Shown one piece after another: positions 23,959 through 37,277 of a stretch of DNA of 64,000 nucleotides. How positions within the stretch are numbered: the first letter of the stretch is position 1; each line of letters starts with the position of its first letter. Both the position numbers and the translations under genes were made by a program. This DNA is from Dioscorea cayenensis subsp. rotundata (Eukaryota > Streptophyta > Magnoliopsida > Dioscoreales > Dioscoreaceae): positions 14,422,732 through 14,486,731 of the forward strand of contig NC_052486.1 in the NCBI RefSeq assembly GCF_009730915.1, in the 5' to 3' direction. Under the pieces are notes generated by a model. It did no database searches. It saw only the letters and a program-made list of their open reading frames with translations, and was not told the DNA's origin.

Positions 23959-26748
23959 ATGAAGCTGAAGGTGTACACCGATCGGATGTCGCAGCCATCG
24001 CGTGCGATCATAATATTTTGCAAGTAATTATTGAAAATTTTCGAATTCGTCATCTGGCTTTTATGTTTAGTTTGTTATTTTAGTGATTTTTGTTCATAAT
24101 TTTCAAGGAATTTGCCTTACTAGTGTGATTTTGTTGAGCTGAGTTAGGGTCTGTTGATTTGGATTTTAGGATGAACCGGATTGATTTCGAGGAGGTGAGG
24201 ATTGATCTTAGCAAGGCCCAGCAACGAAGTCCTGAATTCCAAAGGTCTTTGATTGTTAAATTCCTTTCTTTTTCTTTTGTTTGAATTCTTTGTTGAGGTT
24301 TTTAATCTCTTGAGATGTTTGTAGAAAAGCGTGAAAGTTGTTTCGAAACGTATTGAAATTTGTGGAATTGGATCCTCTCATCTTGCTTATCCAAAGATCA
24401 AATTTTGTCTTGTTTTCAGGGGAAATATTGTTTGTTGATTGTGCTGTGCTTTTTGCAGAAATAAATCCGATGAGACAAGTTCCGGCTATTGTTGATGGAA
24501 GGTTTAAGCTGTTTGAGAGGTAATTCCAAGTTTTCTTTTGATTTTTGTTGCCTTCTGTTTTGTTCATCTAATTGAAAGTTAAAGCTTTCAAAACAATTCA
24601 TTTATGATTTCACTATTGTCATTAAGAAGAAATTGGGTATTGTGATCATTCCTTGATGTTTCATTCTTATTTTGTTGATAGTTTTAAATCAATACACACT
24701 GGTTGACTTCTGTAGAAGATTTTTTTTTTTTTTTTATTTCTGCTGTGTTAGTTGTGATGCTGACTTTATTATTCCTTGTATTCCATTGTTTATGAACAGT
24801 CATGCAATTCTGAGGTACCTGGTTTGTACATTCCCAGGAGTTCCGGACCACTGGTAATTTTGCATTTGTTGTCTTAATTGGTTCTTTTTTCGTCTTTGTT
24901 TAAAAGATTATTATAATAATTATGATTGCAAGCTTGCAAACTATGAAGCTTGACATTGCTACATAAATTGATTTTAATGGCATTCGTGGCAAGAACTAGA
25001 ATATGATCTTGCATGAATCTGGATGTCTTGTAGATTTAGCTATGGAAATAGTCCCTCTTGCAGTTTTAGATGTGGAAATAGTCCCTCTCTTTACGAATTT
25101 TTAGGATCAAATTAATAATGTTTTAATGATTCATGTGGTCATCAATGTCTCCTACCATGGCCTCTTGTATAAAATTGTGATTGGTTAATGTGCTGAAATA
25201 AGCAAGGGAAGAAATCTGAGTGATGCCTTTCTGTTTACTGCTGAATTGGAGAACCAAGCCAGAGTGACATGTTTTCAACCATTCTTGTTGGCTGATTTTT
25301 TATCAAGGGTGGTTTTTGGCCCCACCAGTATAATACATTCTTTTTTTTATCGTTCTTCGCCTTTTGGAGTTTATGAGCTTATTTAATGGATATCTGTAAC
25401 CTTGTTGTTAGGTATCCTGCCGATGTTTCTAACAGAGCCAGAATTGAGGCAATCTTGGATTGGCATCATTCAAACCTACGGCGTGGTTCAGGTACTAGAA
25501 TATTTCAGTAATATCTAATTAACAACCTATACATCGTGGACAAACATAAAAGCAGTTAAGTAGCCATTCAATCCTCTCTCGAAGTATAATTTAGACCTCA
25601 AGAACTCAGTTTCTGTTTTCGAGCATTCAACTTTTACTGCTGAAATGTAGAAAACCTATGAAACCTTCATATACTTTTGATCACAAATATCAGTTAGCTG
25701 GTATATTTTCTAAACAAATCATCATTATGTGCTCCATGTTGAATACCGTTGTATGTATTAAGCACCCATATCCATATGCTATTTGACAATGGATTTGTAA
25801 CATTAGCAAAGTTTTTGTGCTATTATGATGTCTTTTTTTTTCTATGAATCATGCTTTATATATGATTTCAATGCACAGATACTCAATGAGTGGCTTGAAA
25901 TTATATGTTGTATTAGGCTCCATGGTGGCAGTTTTTATATTTATTGTTAATATAAATTCATGCTCCTCCAATTATTTAAAAAAAAAATCCCATTTAAAGG
26001 TGGGTAAGGTCATCTTAGAGGGCTTATAAGATTCACTGTCTTCCTATGCAGCCTCCCTTGTTTTTAACAGTGTATTGGCACCAAAATTTGGTCTTCCATT
26101 AAATCTGGAAGCAGCAAAGGAAGCAGAGAAAATTCTGGACTCATCTATCTCAAAAATCGAAGGCATTTGGCTTAAAGGGAAACTTCGAAGTTCTTGTTGG
26201 GAAATTTTTCAACCCTCTATTGCAGACCCTCAGCCCTCGCTTTGTGAGATAATGCAATTGGAGGTTAGTTTATCAAGCATTCACTTATTGTTAAAACATC
26301 CCTGAGATTATTCAGCATGAGTTCCTTGTTGCTACTATGCGATTACTAAAATTACTTTTATCCATCACCGCATCATTTGAGCCTTGTTATTCTTTTTCTT
26401 TGTTTGATGTTACAATATTTTGAGAATCAATATCAAACTTCAAATTTACATTCAATATAATTTTTAAAAAAAATTGATGAGTGTTGTCACACTGGGGTTA
26501 TTAATTAAATTATTTATTTTTCATTCTTCGTGCAGCTTTTGGACAAAAAGGATCGGGAGAGAATATTAAATCCACATAAAAAGATCCTACAATGGATCGA
26601 AAATGTTAAAGTTGCAACGAATCCTCATTTTGAAGAAGTACATGCAGTATTGTACAAAGTCAGAGCGAAATTACACAGTAATCCATCATCAATTAGTGGT
26701 GAGTCTATAAAGTCTGGCCCAAAAGTTAAACTGTCACCAAAGCTTTGA
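23959..26748 (+). pseudogene. Theta-class GST copy C, seven exons, with small frame defects
   Basis: The most complete GST here. Exons 23959-24023 (MKLKVYTDRMSQPSRAIIIF), 24170-24244, 24459-24519, 24800-24853, 25412-25491 (ARIEAILDWHHSNLRRG), 26052-26263 and 26536-26748, all with GT-AG borders. The N-terminal domain has the theta-type SQPSRA helix start and VPAIVDG; the C-terminal domain has SIAD and WIENVK. It ends in PKL, a possible plant peroxisomal targeting signal, as Arabidopsis theta GSTs end in SKI. Two problems: exon 2 ends CCAAAG, one base longer than in copies A/B, which breaks the phase into exon 3; and exon 6 has a scrambled stretch (KLRSSCWEIFQ) where compensating indels replace the usual KFLLG block. 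If these are errors, this could be the working gene. Upstream is a GA/GT microsatellite. Confidence 0.8.
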
Positions 26749-28022
26749 TAATTTCCAATGAATCATGTTCCTAAAATGTAATACCAATAACAATATGTTT
26801 CTAATGTATCGACGGTGTCAATGTTGCATGACCGAACCCTTTTTGCATAAAAAATGAATGATTTATAATATTTAGTTCATGAATTTCTACGTCTCATGTT
26901 ATTCAGTAATAAAGTTTGACATATAAACTATAAAGCTTGTTAGCTACCATCAAGCTAACTTGTTTGATAATGTATGCTTCTAATGACATGCTTCCATTGA
27001 TGAAACTCTGTTTATTATCATTTAGTTTTGCATTATCTGTCCTCTGTTAATGGGAATGCGCTTAGTTTCAATTACTTTGCAGCAAATGATTCAAATTTAT
27101 ATTATGGTTACCAGTGGAGAGTCTCTGAACTCTAAAGCATTTAGTTGTCCTTTTAGTAGTTATAATTATATTAACAGAGAAAATGACATTAGAGTAACTA
27201 ATATTCTGCGTTAGTAAGTTAATTTATGTTTGGTTGGAATTAAGAAGTACCAAAATCTTGTTGATTGGTTTGTTTATAGAATGCCTGTTTAAAAATAAAT
27301 TAATTCAGGTCAAGGGGCATACTAAACTAAGTTTTAACTCAAAATTCATTGGTTTGTAAATATAAGTATGACAACTCTGGGTTTATTTATGTGGTTGGTT
27401 TGCACTAACTGATGATTAAGTATCCTATATATGTAGGGTCAAATAATAGGAATAAGGTGGTTACAATGTCTAAAGATGGTATTCTTTCCCTTAAAAAAGA
27501 ACAAAGACAGCCAATATCTCACATGATACCATACCCCCTATTAAAGGATAAGTTATTAAATCAATAGTTATCAGGTATAATAGAAGTTCCTTTTTTAGAA
27601 AATCATATCTTTGTTCATGTGAGCACTGTCCCACATGCATCTACAATGTCCAAAAACACACAGAAGTGTTTGCTGATCTTGCAACTCTGAGATAATATTG
27701 ATAAAAGGTACATTATTAGTATCCAAATTCAGTGGAAAATGGACAGAGTGCATGAACCAGACAGAGTACACAAACAACATTTATATCTTTCTGTCCATAT
27801 ATTTCTTTTTTTTTAGTCAGATTAATGCACATGTACATGCAATTCTGCTTGTTATTATACTGTATCATAATTACCTATTGCGCATTCATCCCCTTCCTGA
27901 AAGCATTGTCTTTATTCTTCTCTTTATCTCTTTCCTGGAAAATAAAAACATATACAGAATAAGAAAAACATAAAAACCATGCTGATAAATGTATAGATGA
28001 TGATGTTTATTTTTTATTAATT
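26749..28022. other. Intergenic between GST copy C and proline dehydrogenase
   Basis: AT-rich; I see no coding signal or recognised repeat. The two genes are convergent, so this stretch probably contains both 3' ends. Confidence 0.5.
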
Positions 28023-29008
28023 TCATTTTGAATTGTACCACCTCATGAGTTGCCTGTCCAAAGTGGAAGCAGAGAGGAAACCTCTGTTCTCCTCAGCCCT
28101 GCGGAGAAGGTAAGGGATGACTTGATCCACAGGTCCAAAAGGCAAGTACTTACTAACTTGGAAACCAGCATTACTCAATCCTATTGACAGTGCTTCAGCC
28201 ATTCCTTTCAGCTGTGCAAATTGCAGTTTCTGATCTCCTTTATCAATCCCCAATTCTTCAGCTTTTGCTGCTGCAAATTTTCCTATATACCACTGATAAC
28301 ATTAAGTTAATCGAACTCAGATAGCATGTGTTCTGGTTTTGGTAAAAAGAGATCTTAATTACCTGAGTTAAAATTATGTGTGGCAAGCACAACAGAACCA
28401 GACCCACTGACAACCTTTCCAAGCATGAAGGAGGTGCAGTCATTGTAACATGCATGTGTTTTTTCTATACTGCTGTGAATGGGTGAAGCTGCACCTAATG
28501 ATGAAGCAAGTTCTGTTTCTTTTGTTAAGTAAGCACCTCTGACCAACTTGAAACCTATAGAAATTCTCTCCTTCTCAGCAGCCTCCACTGCAAGCATCAA
28601 CCTCTCTTTGGCATCCCTTAAGTAGGCCTGAATTGTACCGTAAACGATAGGCCGGTCATTGTGGTTGAACCTGAGCATTGCTGAGTATGTTAAGTAGTCA
28701 ATAGCTGGTTGCACTGAGGTGTACTCTGCATCAATGAGTAGAGGGACATTGAAGTCACTGCATCTCTGGGAGAGGGTGGTTAGTCTTTCTTCGGCAAGCC
28801 GGAGGTCTTGTTCTTCGGTTTCTGATAAAGGTGGAGGAGAGGAAGGGGTGTGGTAGAGAGGGCTGGAAGGTGAGAGGATTGGAAGAGAGTGTGACTTCCA
28901 TGGGAGGTCTGTTGTTTTCTTCTTCTGCTCCCATCTTAGTAAATCACTCACTCTTTCAAGCAATGTTATTGGGCATATTGCTGTAATCTTGACACATGCA
29001 AAGCTCAC
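28023..29008 (-). CDS. Proline dehydrogenase, 3' part (5' exons not found)
   Basis: Mitochondrial FAD enzyme that oxidises proline to pyrroline-5-carboxylate. Two exons on the minus strand: 29008-28363 (646 nt) and 28282-28023 (260 nt), joined in frame through ACTCAG|GT and a TATAG acceptor; together 301 residues to a TGA. Family blocks are clear: VKITAICPITLLERVSDLL, PLLIDAEYTSVQPAIDYL, IQAYLRDAKERL, GFKLVRGAYL, LATHNFNSG, FGPVDQVIPYLLRRAEENRG. The first exon starts at an acceptor (ttgtaacag before GTGAGC), so an upstream exon must exist, but the ~200-residue N-terminal half with the targeting peptide is not seen before RLP2. Compared with Arabidopsis ProDH the C-terminus is about ten residues shorter. 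Either the gene is 5' truncated or its first exon lies elsewhere. Confidence 0.88.
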
Positions 29009-30310
29009 CTGTTACAACATCAGAATTAATCATATGAAGATATAATTATTACCAAAAAATTTGAAATTTAGGATTTTATTAACTTGTTTACTTGCTGTCA
29101 AGATTGGAATTATAAATTCACTAATGAAAAAGAGATGCTTTCGGGGTACTTTTGGCGACATTTGCTATATATAACTGATGTATAACTAGTGCTAAATTTG
29201 GCTCCACATTCTAGTTCTATGGTTATTAAAAATGGTATTAAAAAAGTTTATTCTCCACCAATGACTGAGATGTGACCAAAGTTCAAATGGCATTTGGGGA
29301 GCTTTTTTAATGTTAAAAAGGGGAGAACTTTTGGGTTGCGTATCACACTATAAACACCCTTAATTAGTCAAATACATGGATAGGGATGTAGAAGTAGAAC
29401 ATATAACATATTTATATATATATGATGTGACAAGAATATCAACTTCCTTGTTAATGTGTTTAAATTTAGGAAATTAGTGCCATCAAGCGGGAATCACAAA
29501 TTTCTTTTCTTTGAATAATCTAAAATTTATTTATAATCTCTTAAAATTTTCAACTTTGCTTGTGAACTCTCCAACTTCCACTAGATAAAAGTGGTTTATC
29601 CATTTATATATATATATAAAAAAAAAATTTAATGTGATCCTAAATATTACTTCGACAATATATATATATAAATTCATTTTGATCTCGTAGCCTTGAAAAC
29701 CAACTTTCTATCCACCCTATAATAAAAGAGTTAAAACTGCATTTCTCTCCCAATTTAAATATCCCATCACTTATCTTCATTTATATAAAAAAATCTTGCA
29801 TAATAACTCAAAAAGATTATTGTTATAATATCATTCTTTCAAAAAAAAAAAAAAGAAAAATATTGTTTTATAAAAAAAGAAAAAACCAAAATATTTGGAC
29901 AAATTTTTGAATTATACCACGTAGACATCCTTGGATTATGCCAAGCTGCCATGTTTGAATTATACTTGTGGCATATATTTGAATTATGCCAAGCCGGCAT
30001 TTTTGATTATCCAAGGAACATCAATAAGTGATAGACATTTTTTCTGATCAAAATAGGCTTAGTTTTTAATTACAAAATTATATATTCTGAGATGCAACCC
30101 ATGAGACTTTTTTTTTTTATTTTTATTTATTTTGGAGGTAGTTGGGTTTCTCTGATTATATTGTATAAATTGGACAAATTTGCCATGAAAATTGAAAAGC
30201 CTTTCCTCTGATTGTTCATGTCTTTCTTGACTTTTGATCACTCATCACATTACTCTTTCAAAAAATTATTATGCTGGACCCACACGCATAGAATTTTCCA
30301 CACAAAGGCG
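29009..30310. other. Intergenic between proline dehydrogenase and RLP2
   Basis: Very AT-rich. I looked for the missing proline dehydrogenase exon on the minus strand and did not see one. A short motif (aattatgccaagc-like) recurs two to three times at about 29915-30005. The last 250 bp resemble the RLP1 upstream region. Confidence 0.55.
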
Positions 30311-30316
30311 GACTTA

Positions 30317-30327
30317 TATATATAAAG
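30317..30327 (+). promoter_or_regulatory. Candidate TATA box of RLP2
   Basis: TATATATAAAG, 59 bp before the ATG at 30386. The surrounding sequence (cacacaaaggcg before, taatgcgagag after) is conserved with RLP1, without the long (TA)n run, so this copy defines the box better. Confidence 0.6.
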
Positions 30328-32697
30328 AGATAATGCGAGAGAGGGGGAATCAGAAAAATTATTACACATATCTTTGAAAAGACAAATGCTTAGTATGGGA
30401 GTGATGAAGAAACATTTTCAATTAGCTCTACTACTGTTTTGCCTTCTCTGCTTGGAACTTGCTGCCTTTTGCAATTGTGGTGGTGGTGGTTCCATTTGCA
30501 GAGAAATAGAAAGGAAGGCACTTGCTGATTTCAAAAATGGCCTTGAAGATCCCAATGGATGTCTCTCTTCTTGGATTGGCTTTGACTGTTGCTCTTGGAC
30601 AGGCGTACAATGCCACAACTACACTGGGCACGTTATAAGGCTTGATGTCCACAACTTGGGAGGTGAGATCCGGCCTTCTTTGCTTGTTTTGAATCACTTA
30701 AGATATTTGGATCTTAGTGATAACTTTTTTATACATACTAGAATTCCAACTTTCTTGGGTTCACTGGCAAGTCTTCAATATCTTGACCTTTCTTCTGCTG
30801 GCTTCATTGGGCGTGTCCCACACCAACTTGGTAATCTGTCTCGCTTGCAGTACCTTGATCTTTCATTTAATTCTGTTGATATGGTTGGAAGCCATTGGCT
30901 CACAAATCTTTCTTCTCTTCAATGTTTGAATTTGACTGGTGTCAATCTTTCCAAGGCAAAAAATGTGCTCAAATCACTGAATACCCTTCCTTTGATATCT
31001 GAGATAAACTTATATGCTTGTGAGCTTCACGTCCCTCTTTCACTTGGTGTTGAAATTAACTTTACAAATCTTCGATTCCTTGATCTTTCCTCCAATGGCA
31101 TTAACTCCACCATGCCTCAATGGTTGTTCAAGTTGAGTGGCCTTGAGTATCTTCATCTTCATGATAATAATTTTCAGGACCTTATCCCTTCCGATATTGG
31201 GAAACTTACTTCTCTTAGGGTCCTTGATCTCTCATATAATGGTGTCCTAAGTGTTGGACTGCCAACTACGTTGGGGAAACTCTGTAACTTGAGCAAACTA
31301 TATCTCTCGGAAAATAAATATTTCTCTGGTGATCTTAATAGATTCGGAGAAATATTTTCCGGGTGCTTGAAAAACAGTTTAGAGGAGTTGTATTGGAGTA
31401 ATGCATCACTCAGTGGGCCATTGCCAAGTTGGTTGTGGAACCTTAAGTCTCTTAAGACTCTTGATCTTTTTTCTAATAATTGCAATGGAACTATTCCAAA
31501 ATATTTGGGACAATTATTACCAGAGCTGGACATGTTGGACCTTTCTTATAATAATATAGCAGTGAGACCCGATTGGGTTCCTCCACCTAAACTAAAATAT
31601 TTGCATATGAACAATTGCAAAGTGGGCCCGAGATTTCCATCATGGCTTCAGAATTTGAAAATTTTGTCTTCACTTAGAATGTCAAATGCAAGTATTGCTG
31701 ATACATTGCCACTATGGTTTTGGAACATCTCTTTGGATATTGCAGATATAGATTTATCACACAATGAAATCAAAGGCAAGCTACCAGAAGTTTCGTCAAA
31801 ATTACCCAATCTTCAATTTTTAGATTTAAGTCATAATTATTTGGAAGGACAGTTGCCACAATTTTCATCAAATCTAGTAGATTTTGATCAGACGCATGGC
31901 TTATTCTCAAGGTCCACTTTCTCTAATACAAGTATTATAGTGCCAAGTTTGTCGAAATTGTATATTTCTTCAAACAAAATAACAGGAAGTATCCCTAGTT
32001 CATTATGTGAACTAAATTATTTGTACATCCTCGACCTCTCAAAGAATATGATTGAAGGAGTAGTTCCTGATTGCTGGAATCATTTTTTGGAAATAATGGA
32101 TTTGTCTTATAACAATCTACATGGAATAATTCCCGCATCTATCTGCTCCACATTTTTGTCAGAGTTGCATTTGAGCAATAATGAATTTTTTGGAGAGCTC
32201 CCATTATCCTTTAAAAATTGTACATCATTGCAAATGTTAGATCTTGAACATAATAAAATTAGTGGGAGTATACCAGCATGGCTTGGAGAAAATTTGCAGG
32301 CGCTAGAGACACTTGAGCTTCGAAATAATATGTTTACTGGAACTATTCCTCCACAATTGGGAAACCTCACGTATCTTCATGTTATTGATGTTTCAAATAA
32401 CCATCTATCAGGTGCCATACCACATAGTTTTGGCAATTTCACTGCCATGAAAACTAATCTTGAAAGAGTTTGGTCACGCATAGATGAGTATGTGAACAAT
32501 ATTGATATAAATATGAAAGAAAGAGAATTTCAGTTGGAAGGGAGAATACCATCATTATTTATTTGCATTGACCTCTCAAATAATATGTTATCAGGAGAGA
32601 TACCCGAAGAACTAGCGCACCTTTCTTTTCTGCAGAGCTTGAATTTATCCAGAAATCAATTATCAGGACAACTTTCAGAAAAAATTGGAGAGCTGAG

Positions 32698-33225
32698 TGT
32701 TGGAGAGATTGATCAGATCCCAATGAATCAAGTGGTGCACACTGCTGCTGCTGCAGGTTGTCTCCAGAAATACAGGGATGGTGTGCCTCATGTCGGGATT
32801 CAATACAAGTGATGTGTGAATGTTGTTTAACTGGTTGCACTTGGTTGTAATGCATCCGGGGATGCTTTAATTACTTCTGTTATAATGTTTGTTTGTAATG
32901 TTTGGCTATTTTTGAATATTCTCTAGCTATGTACTCGTATAACCATGAAGGTTGGTCGGCCGGTGTTTGTATTAATGCCCAGTGCTTAATTGAATGAAAT
33001 AAGAGAGTTAATTTTGGTGATCTCTATTGCTTCTTCTCTTCGCTTTTTCTTTGGTTTAGTTGTGTGTTTGAATGGTGATTATATTCTGAAAAGAATTCAG
33101 TGAGAAACATAAGTGACCATTGTCAAGCTTCCCTCACATTCTTAGCACCATTCTTCCAAACAGAGTGCTTGTCTTCATAACTAAGTGTGCAGCCTTGTCA
33201 TTGTTCAGTAATCCCGATCCTAACA
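32698..33225 (+). repeat. 5' LTR of copia element 3
   Basis: 528 bp, TGTTGGAG to CCTAACA. Encodes, in the frame of RLP2, a tail ending VGIQYK and a stop at 32810-32812. Followed by TGGTATCGGAGA, close to the initiator-Met tRNA primer site. Confidence 0.95.
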
Positions 33226-33239
33226 GTGGTATCGGAGAC

Positions 33240-33720
33240 TTGTCACTGAATCCGGGAGAAGATGTCTTGCTCCTCCCTCAGCAAAAGGATGCCGATGTAC
33301 CCTATTTCAAAGGTGAGAACTATAACCTTTGGGCATTGATGATGAAAACCATGTTTAGATCGAAAGATCTATGGAAATTGGTGGAGAAGGGATTCAGTGA
33401 AGAAGGTGATGCTACCAGAATCAATGATAGCCTCAAGAAAGATGCTAAAGCTATGTATCTAATCCAACGTGCACTTGACTCAAGGATATTAGTAAGGATC
33501 TCGAAGCCAAGACAGCTAAGGAGGCTTGGGATGTTATTAAAACAGAGTTCCAGGGAGACTCAGACAACTCAAACATCCAGCTTCATGCCCTTCGAGAGAG
33601 AGTTTGATCTTTGTCAAAAATGAAGCAAGGTGAGTGCATGCGAGGATTTTTGTGAGCGGGTATTAGATATTGTATACCAAATAAGAGTCTTGAAGCAAGA
33701 CCTCCCTCAAAAAGTCATTG
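33240..33720 (+). pseudogene. gag N-terminal part of copia element 3
   Basis: Reads QKDADVPYFKGENYNLWALM and LWKLVEKGFSEEGDA, typical copia gag. The frame breaks near 33495 (RISK then lost) and shifts again before 33630, where CEDFCERV is seen. The C-terminal half of gag continues in the frame of the pol stretch from 33718. One or two base changes separate it from an open gag-pol. Confidence 0.8.
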
Positions 33721-36700
33721 TTTCCAAAAATTCTCAGAAGTTTGACTCCCAGATTCTCACAGGCTGTTCACTCGATCATAGAAGCAAAGGATTTGAATAC
33801 AATCTCAGTTGAGCAGTTGAGTGGCTCACTGAAAAATCATGAAGCTATACTAAACATTGAAGGGAATCATCATGAAGGTGAGAAGGCATTGTATGCAGGC
33901 AGAGGAGGTGCTCATACTTCTGAGCATCCAAACAGAGGGAGAGGTAGAGGCCGTGGCTTCTCTCCCAGAGGAAGAGGGCGTGGGCGCGGCAGAAGCAGTG
34001 ACCCAGTTCGCACTGAACCAGGATTCTCTGCAGAATTTAACAAATCCCATAAGGGAGTACAATGCTTTGTATGTAAGAAGTTCGGGCATGTAAAAGCCCA
34101 ATGCTGGTATAGAAACAGAGAAGCTAATGTTGTGAAAGAAGACAAGGGAAAGGAAGGAGAAGAAGTGGCATTTATGGCAATCAATGAAGAACCGAAACAA
34201 GGTGGAGGACTATGGCTAATTGACAGTGGATGCTCAAACCACATGTCAGGAGAAAGAAGCCTGTTCCAGAGCATTGCCACGACACCAAGACATTCCATCA
34301 AAGTCGGGGATGGAAAAGCTCTCAAAGTTGAAGGTATCGGCAAAGTGTCTCTCTGTTCAAGCAGAGGTAAAATTACAAACTTAAATGATGTTCAGTATGT
34401 ACCAAGTTTAACTCACAATTTGTTGAGTGTTGGTCAAATGATGGATGCTGGTTTCGACATTGAGTTCACCAAAGGGGTTTGCAAAATCAGGGAAACTGAA
34501 ACTAAGGCACAGGTAGCTCGGGTGGCGATGACTTCCAACAGGCTCTTTCCTTTAGAAGCTAATGATGTTGACTTTGCCAACTTAGCACAAGAAGAAGATG
34601 ATGCCTCTGATCTCTGGCATAAGAGATATGGGCACATAAATGTAAAGAAGCTGAAATACATATCAGAACAAGAACTGGTGTCTGGGTTGCCGAAGATTAC
34701 AAGTGTGAGTTCATGTGAAGCATGCTCACAGGGGAAGCAAGCTCGTTCTGTGTTTCCCAAAGGCCAAGCAAAACGTGCAACTGCACCTCTTGAGTTGATT
34801 CACGGCGACCTTGTAGGCCCAATCAGAGCAACGTCCATCGGAGGTAACTCTTACTTTCTTCTATTGACTGACGACTACTCCAGATACAGCTGGGTGTATT
34901 TCATGCACCGGAAATCAGATACATTCCAGCTCTTCAAGCAGTTTAAGCTCTTGGTGGAAAAGCAGTTCTCATTTCAGGTCAAGGTTTTGCGCACTGATCG
35001 CGGAGGGGAATTTACATCCAATGAATTTGAAGCTTTCTGCCATCTCGCCGGAGTGCACCACCAACTGTCAGCTCCACAGACCCCTCAGCAAAACGGCGTC
35101 GCCGAACGCAAGAACAGAACAGTGACGGAGATGGCTCGTACCATGCTGAAGGAGAAGAAGATGCCTTCAGAGTACTGGGCAGAGGCGGTGGCGACGGCAG
35201 TGTACATCCTTAATCGGTCGACAACATCGGCGGTAAAGCTTCGAACTCCGTTTGAAGCTTTGACCGGTGAGAAGCCCTCCATTGACCATTTCAGAGTTTT
35301 TGGCTGCTTGGTGTATATGCTCGTTGATCCAATGAAGCGGACCAAATTTGACGCCAAATCCCGACCCGGAGTGCTGATTGGTTACTGCGATCGTTCGAAA
35401 GCCTATCGGATCATGGATCCAGATTCGAAACGCGTACACGTCAGCAGAGATCTCCGGTTCTTTGAAGAGAAAGGCTGGGATTGGTCAGGATGTGCTGACT
35501 CAGCTGCCTCAATCTATGCACCCGCACGTGAGGAGGGGATGACATCCCTTAACAGAGATATGGTGATATCTCCACCGTTCGATCAGACTGATGAACGGAT
35601 GGATTCACATCGAAGGCCTTCTTCTAATCTCGAAGAAGATGAATTGGTGGCCGGAGAAGACGGTGGCGGTCCGACGAGGTATAGAAATCTCACTGATCTC
35701 TATAGTTCCTGTTCTCTTGCTCTTTCTGTAGGGGATCCAGCATCTTATGAAGAAGCTGCAAGGAGTGAAGAGTGGGTTGCGGCCATGAAAGAAGAGATGA
35801 ATGCAATTACAAAGAATCAAACTTGGCATCTGACCTCTCTTCCAGATGGAAAGAAAGCAATAGGACTGAAATGGATTTTTAAGTCAAAATTTAATCCTGA
35901 CGGCACCCTACTGAAAAGGAAAGCTCGTATTGTGGCTAAAGGTTACTCTCAGCGAGAAGGAATTGATTTCGAAGAGGTGTTCTCTCCAGTCACTCGAATG
36001 GAGACCGTCCGTTTGTTCTTATCCATTGGAGCACAAAAGGAATGGAAAATCTATCAGTTGGATGTAAAATCCGCATTTTTAAATGGAGATCTCATGGAAG
36101 AAGTATATGTTCTTCAACCAGAGGGGTTCATTGTAAATGAAAAGGAGGAAGAAGTGTATCGACTCCATAAAGCTCTATACGGTCTACGTCAAGCACCCCG
36201 GGCCTGGTATAGTCGTATTGACTCTCACTTCTCTCAATTGGGTTTCACTCGGAGTAGTAATGAACCTACCGTATACTCCAAGATACAGGGTAATTCTGAT
36301 ACTCTTTTACTTTGCCTGTACGTTGATGATATTCTATACATGGGGTCGTCAATGGAGTCTTTGAATAACTTCAAAGAGAATATGATGAAAACATTTGAAA
36401 TGACTGATATGGGGCCAATGAGGTTCTTTCTCGGCTTGGAAGTGATACAGAGGAAAGGATTTGTTTTCATGTCACAGAAGAAGTATGCAAGGGATCTCTT
36501 GTTCAGTTCAGGGATGCAAAATTGCAAAGAAGTTGATACCCCAATGAATTCAAATGAAAAGCTCTGTCTTCAGGACAACTCTGAGAAAACAGATACACAG
36601 AGATATAGGAAATTAGTCGGTGCTCTGCTTTACCTCACCCATTCTCGACCCGATATCATGTTTGCTGTTTCAATGGTTGCTCGGTACATGCATTCACCGA

Positions 36701-37277
36701 GTGTGCATCATTTAGGGGCAGTAAAGCGAATCCTTCGATATGTTAAAGGAACAATCGGGTTTGGGATTCATTACAAGAAGGGAGAAAACTTCAAATTGTT
36801 GGGTTACTCCGACAGCGACTGGGGAGGATCTCAAGATGACCGGAAAAGCACCACAGGGTGGGCATTCTCCCTTGGCTCTGGTGTTATAGCTTGGTGTTCG
36901 AAGAAGCAGTCCATCACTGCTCTGTCAAGCACCGAAGCAGAGTACATCTCATTGACTGCCGCTGCCTGCGAGGCTGTTTGGCTTCGTCGTCTACTTGAGG
37001 ATCTCAATGAGAAGCAGGAAGACTCTAACATCATTCTCTGTGATAACTCATCAGCTCTCTCCATTGCCAGGAATCCCACTCACCACGGGCGAACTAAACA
37101 CATTGATACCCGCTTCCATTTTATTCGTGATCTTATAAAAGATGAGTTAATTAATGTGAAGCATTGTGGAACTGAAGATCAGTTGGCGGATGTGTTTACA
37201 AAGGCTTTGCCCAAAAGCAAGTTCAGCTCATTCACTGAGAAGCTAGGAATTGGTGAATTATCTGATCAAGGGGAGTA
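33718..37277 (+). CDS. gag C-terminus and complete pol of copia element 3
   Basis: Long open polyprotein frame (1,224 codons including LTR read-through to 37392). Order: arginine/glycine-rich gag end (RGRGRGRGF), zinc knuckle [15 protein letters not shown], protease [12 protein letters not shown], integrase HHCC ([24 protein letters not shown]) and core ([38 protein letters not shown]), RT ([39 protein letters not shown]) and RNase H ([39 protein letters not shown]). All catalytic motifs I can check are intact. The stop lies inside the 3' LTR, so the same ~37-residue tail ends both this protein and the truncated RLP2. Confidence 0.92.
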
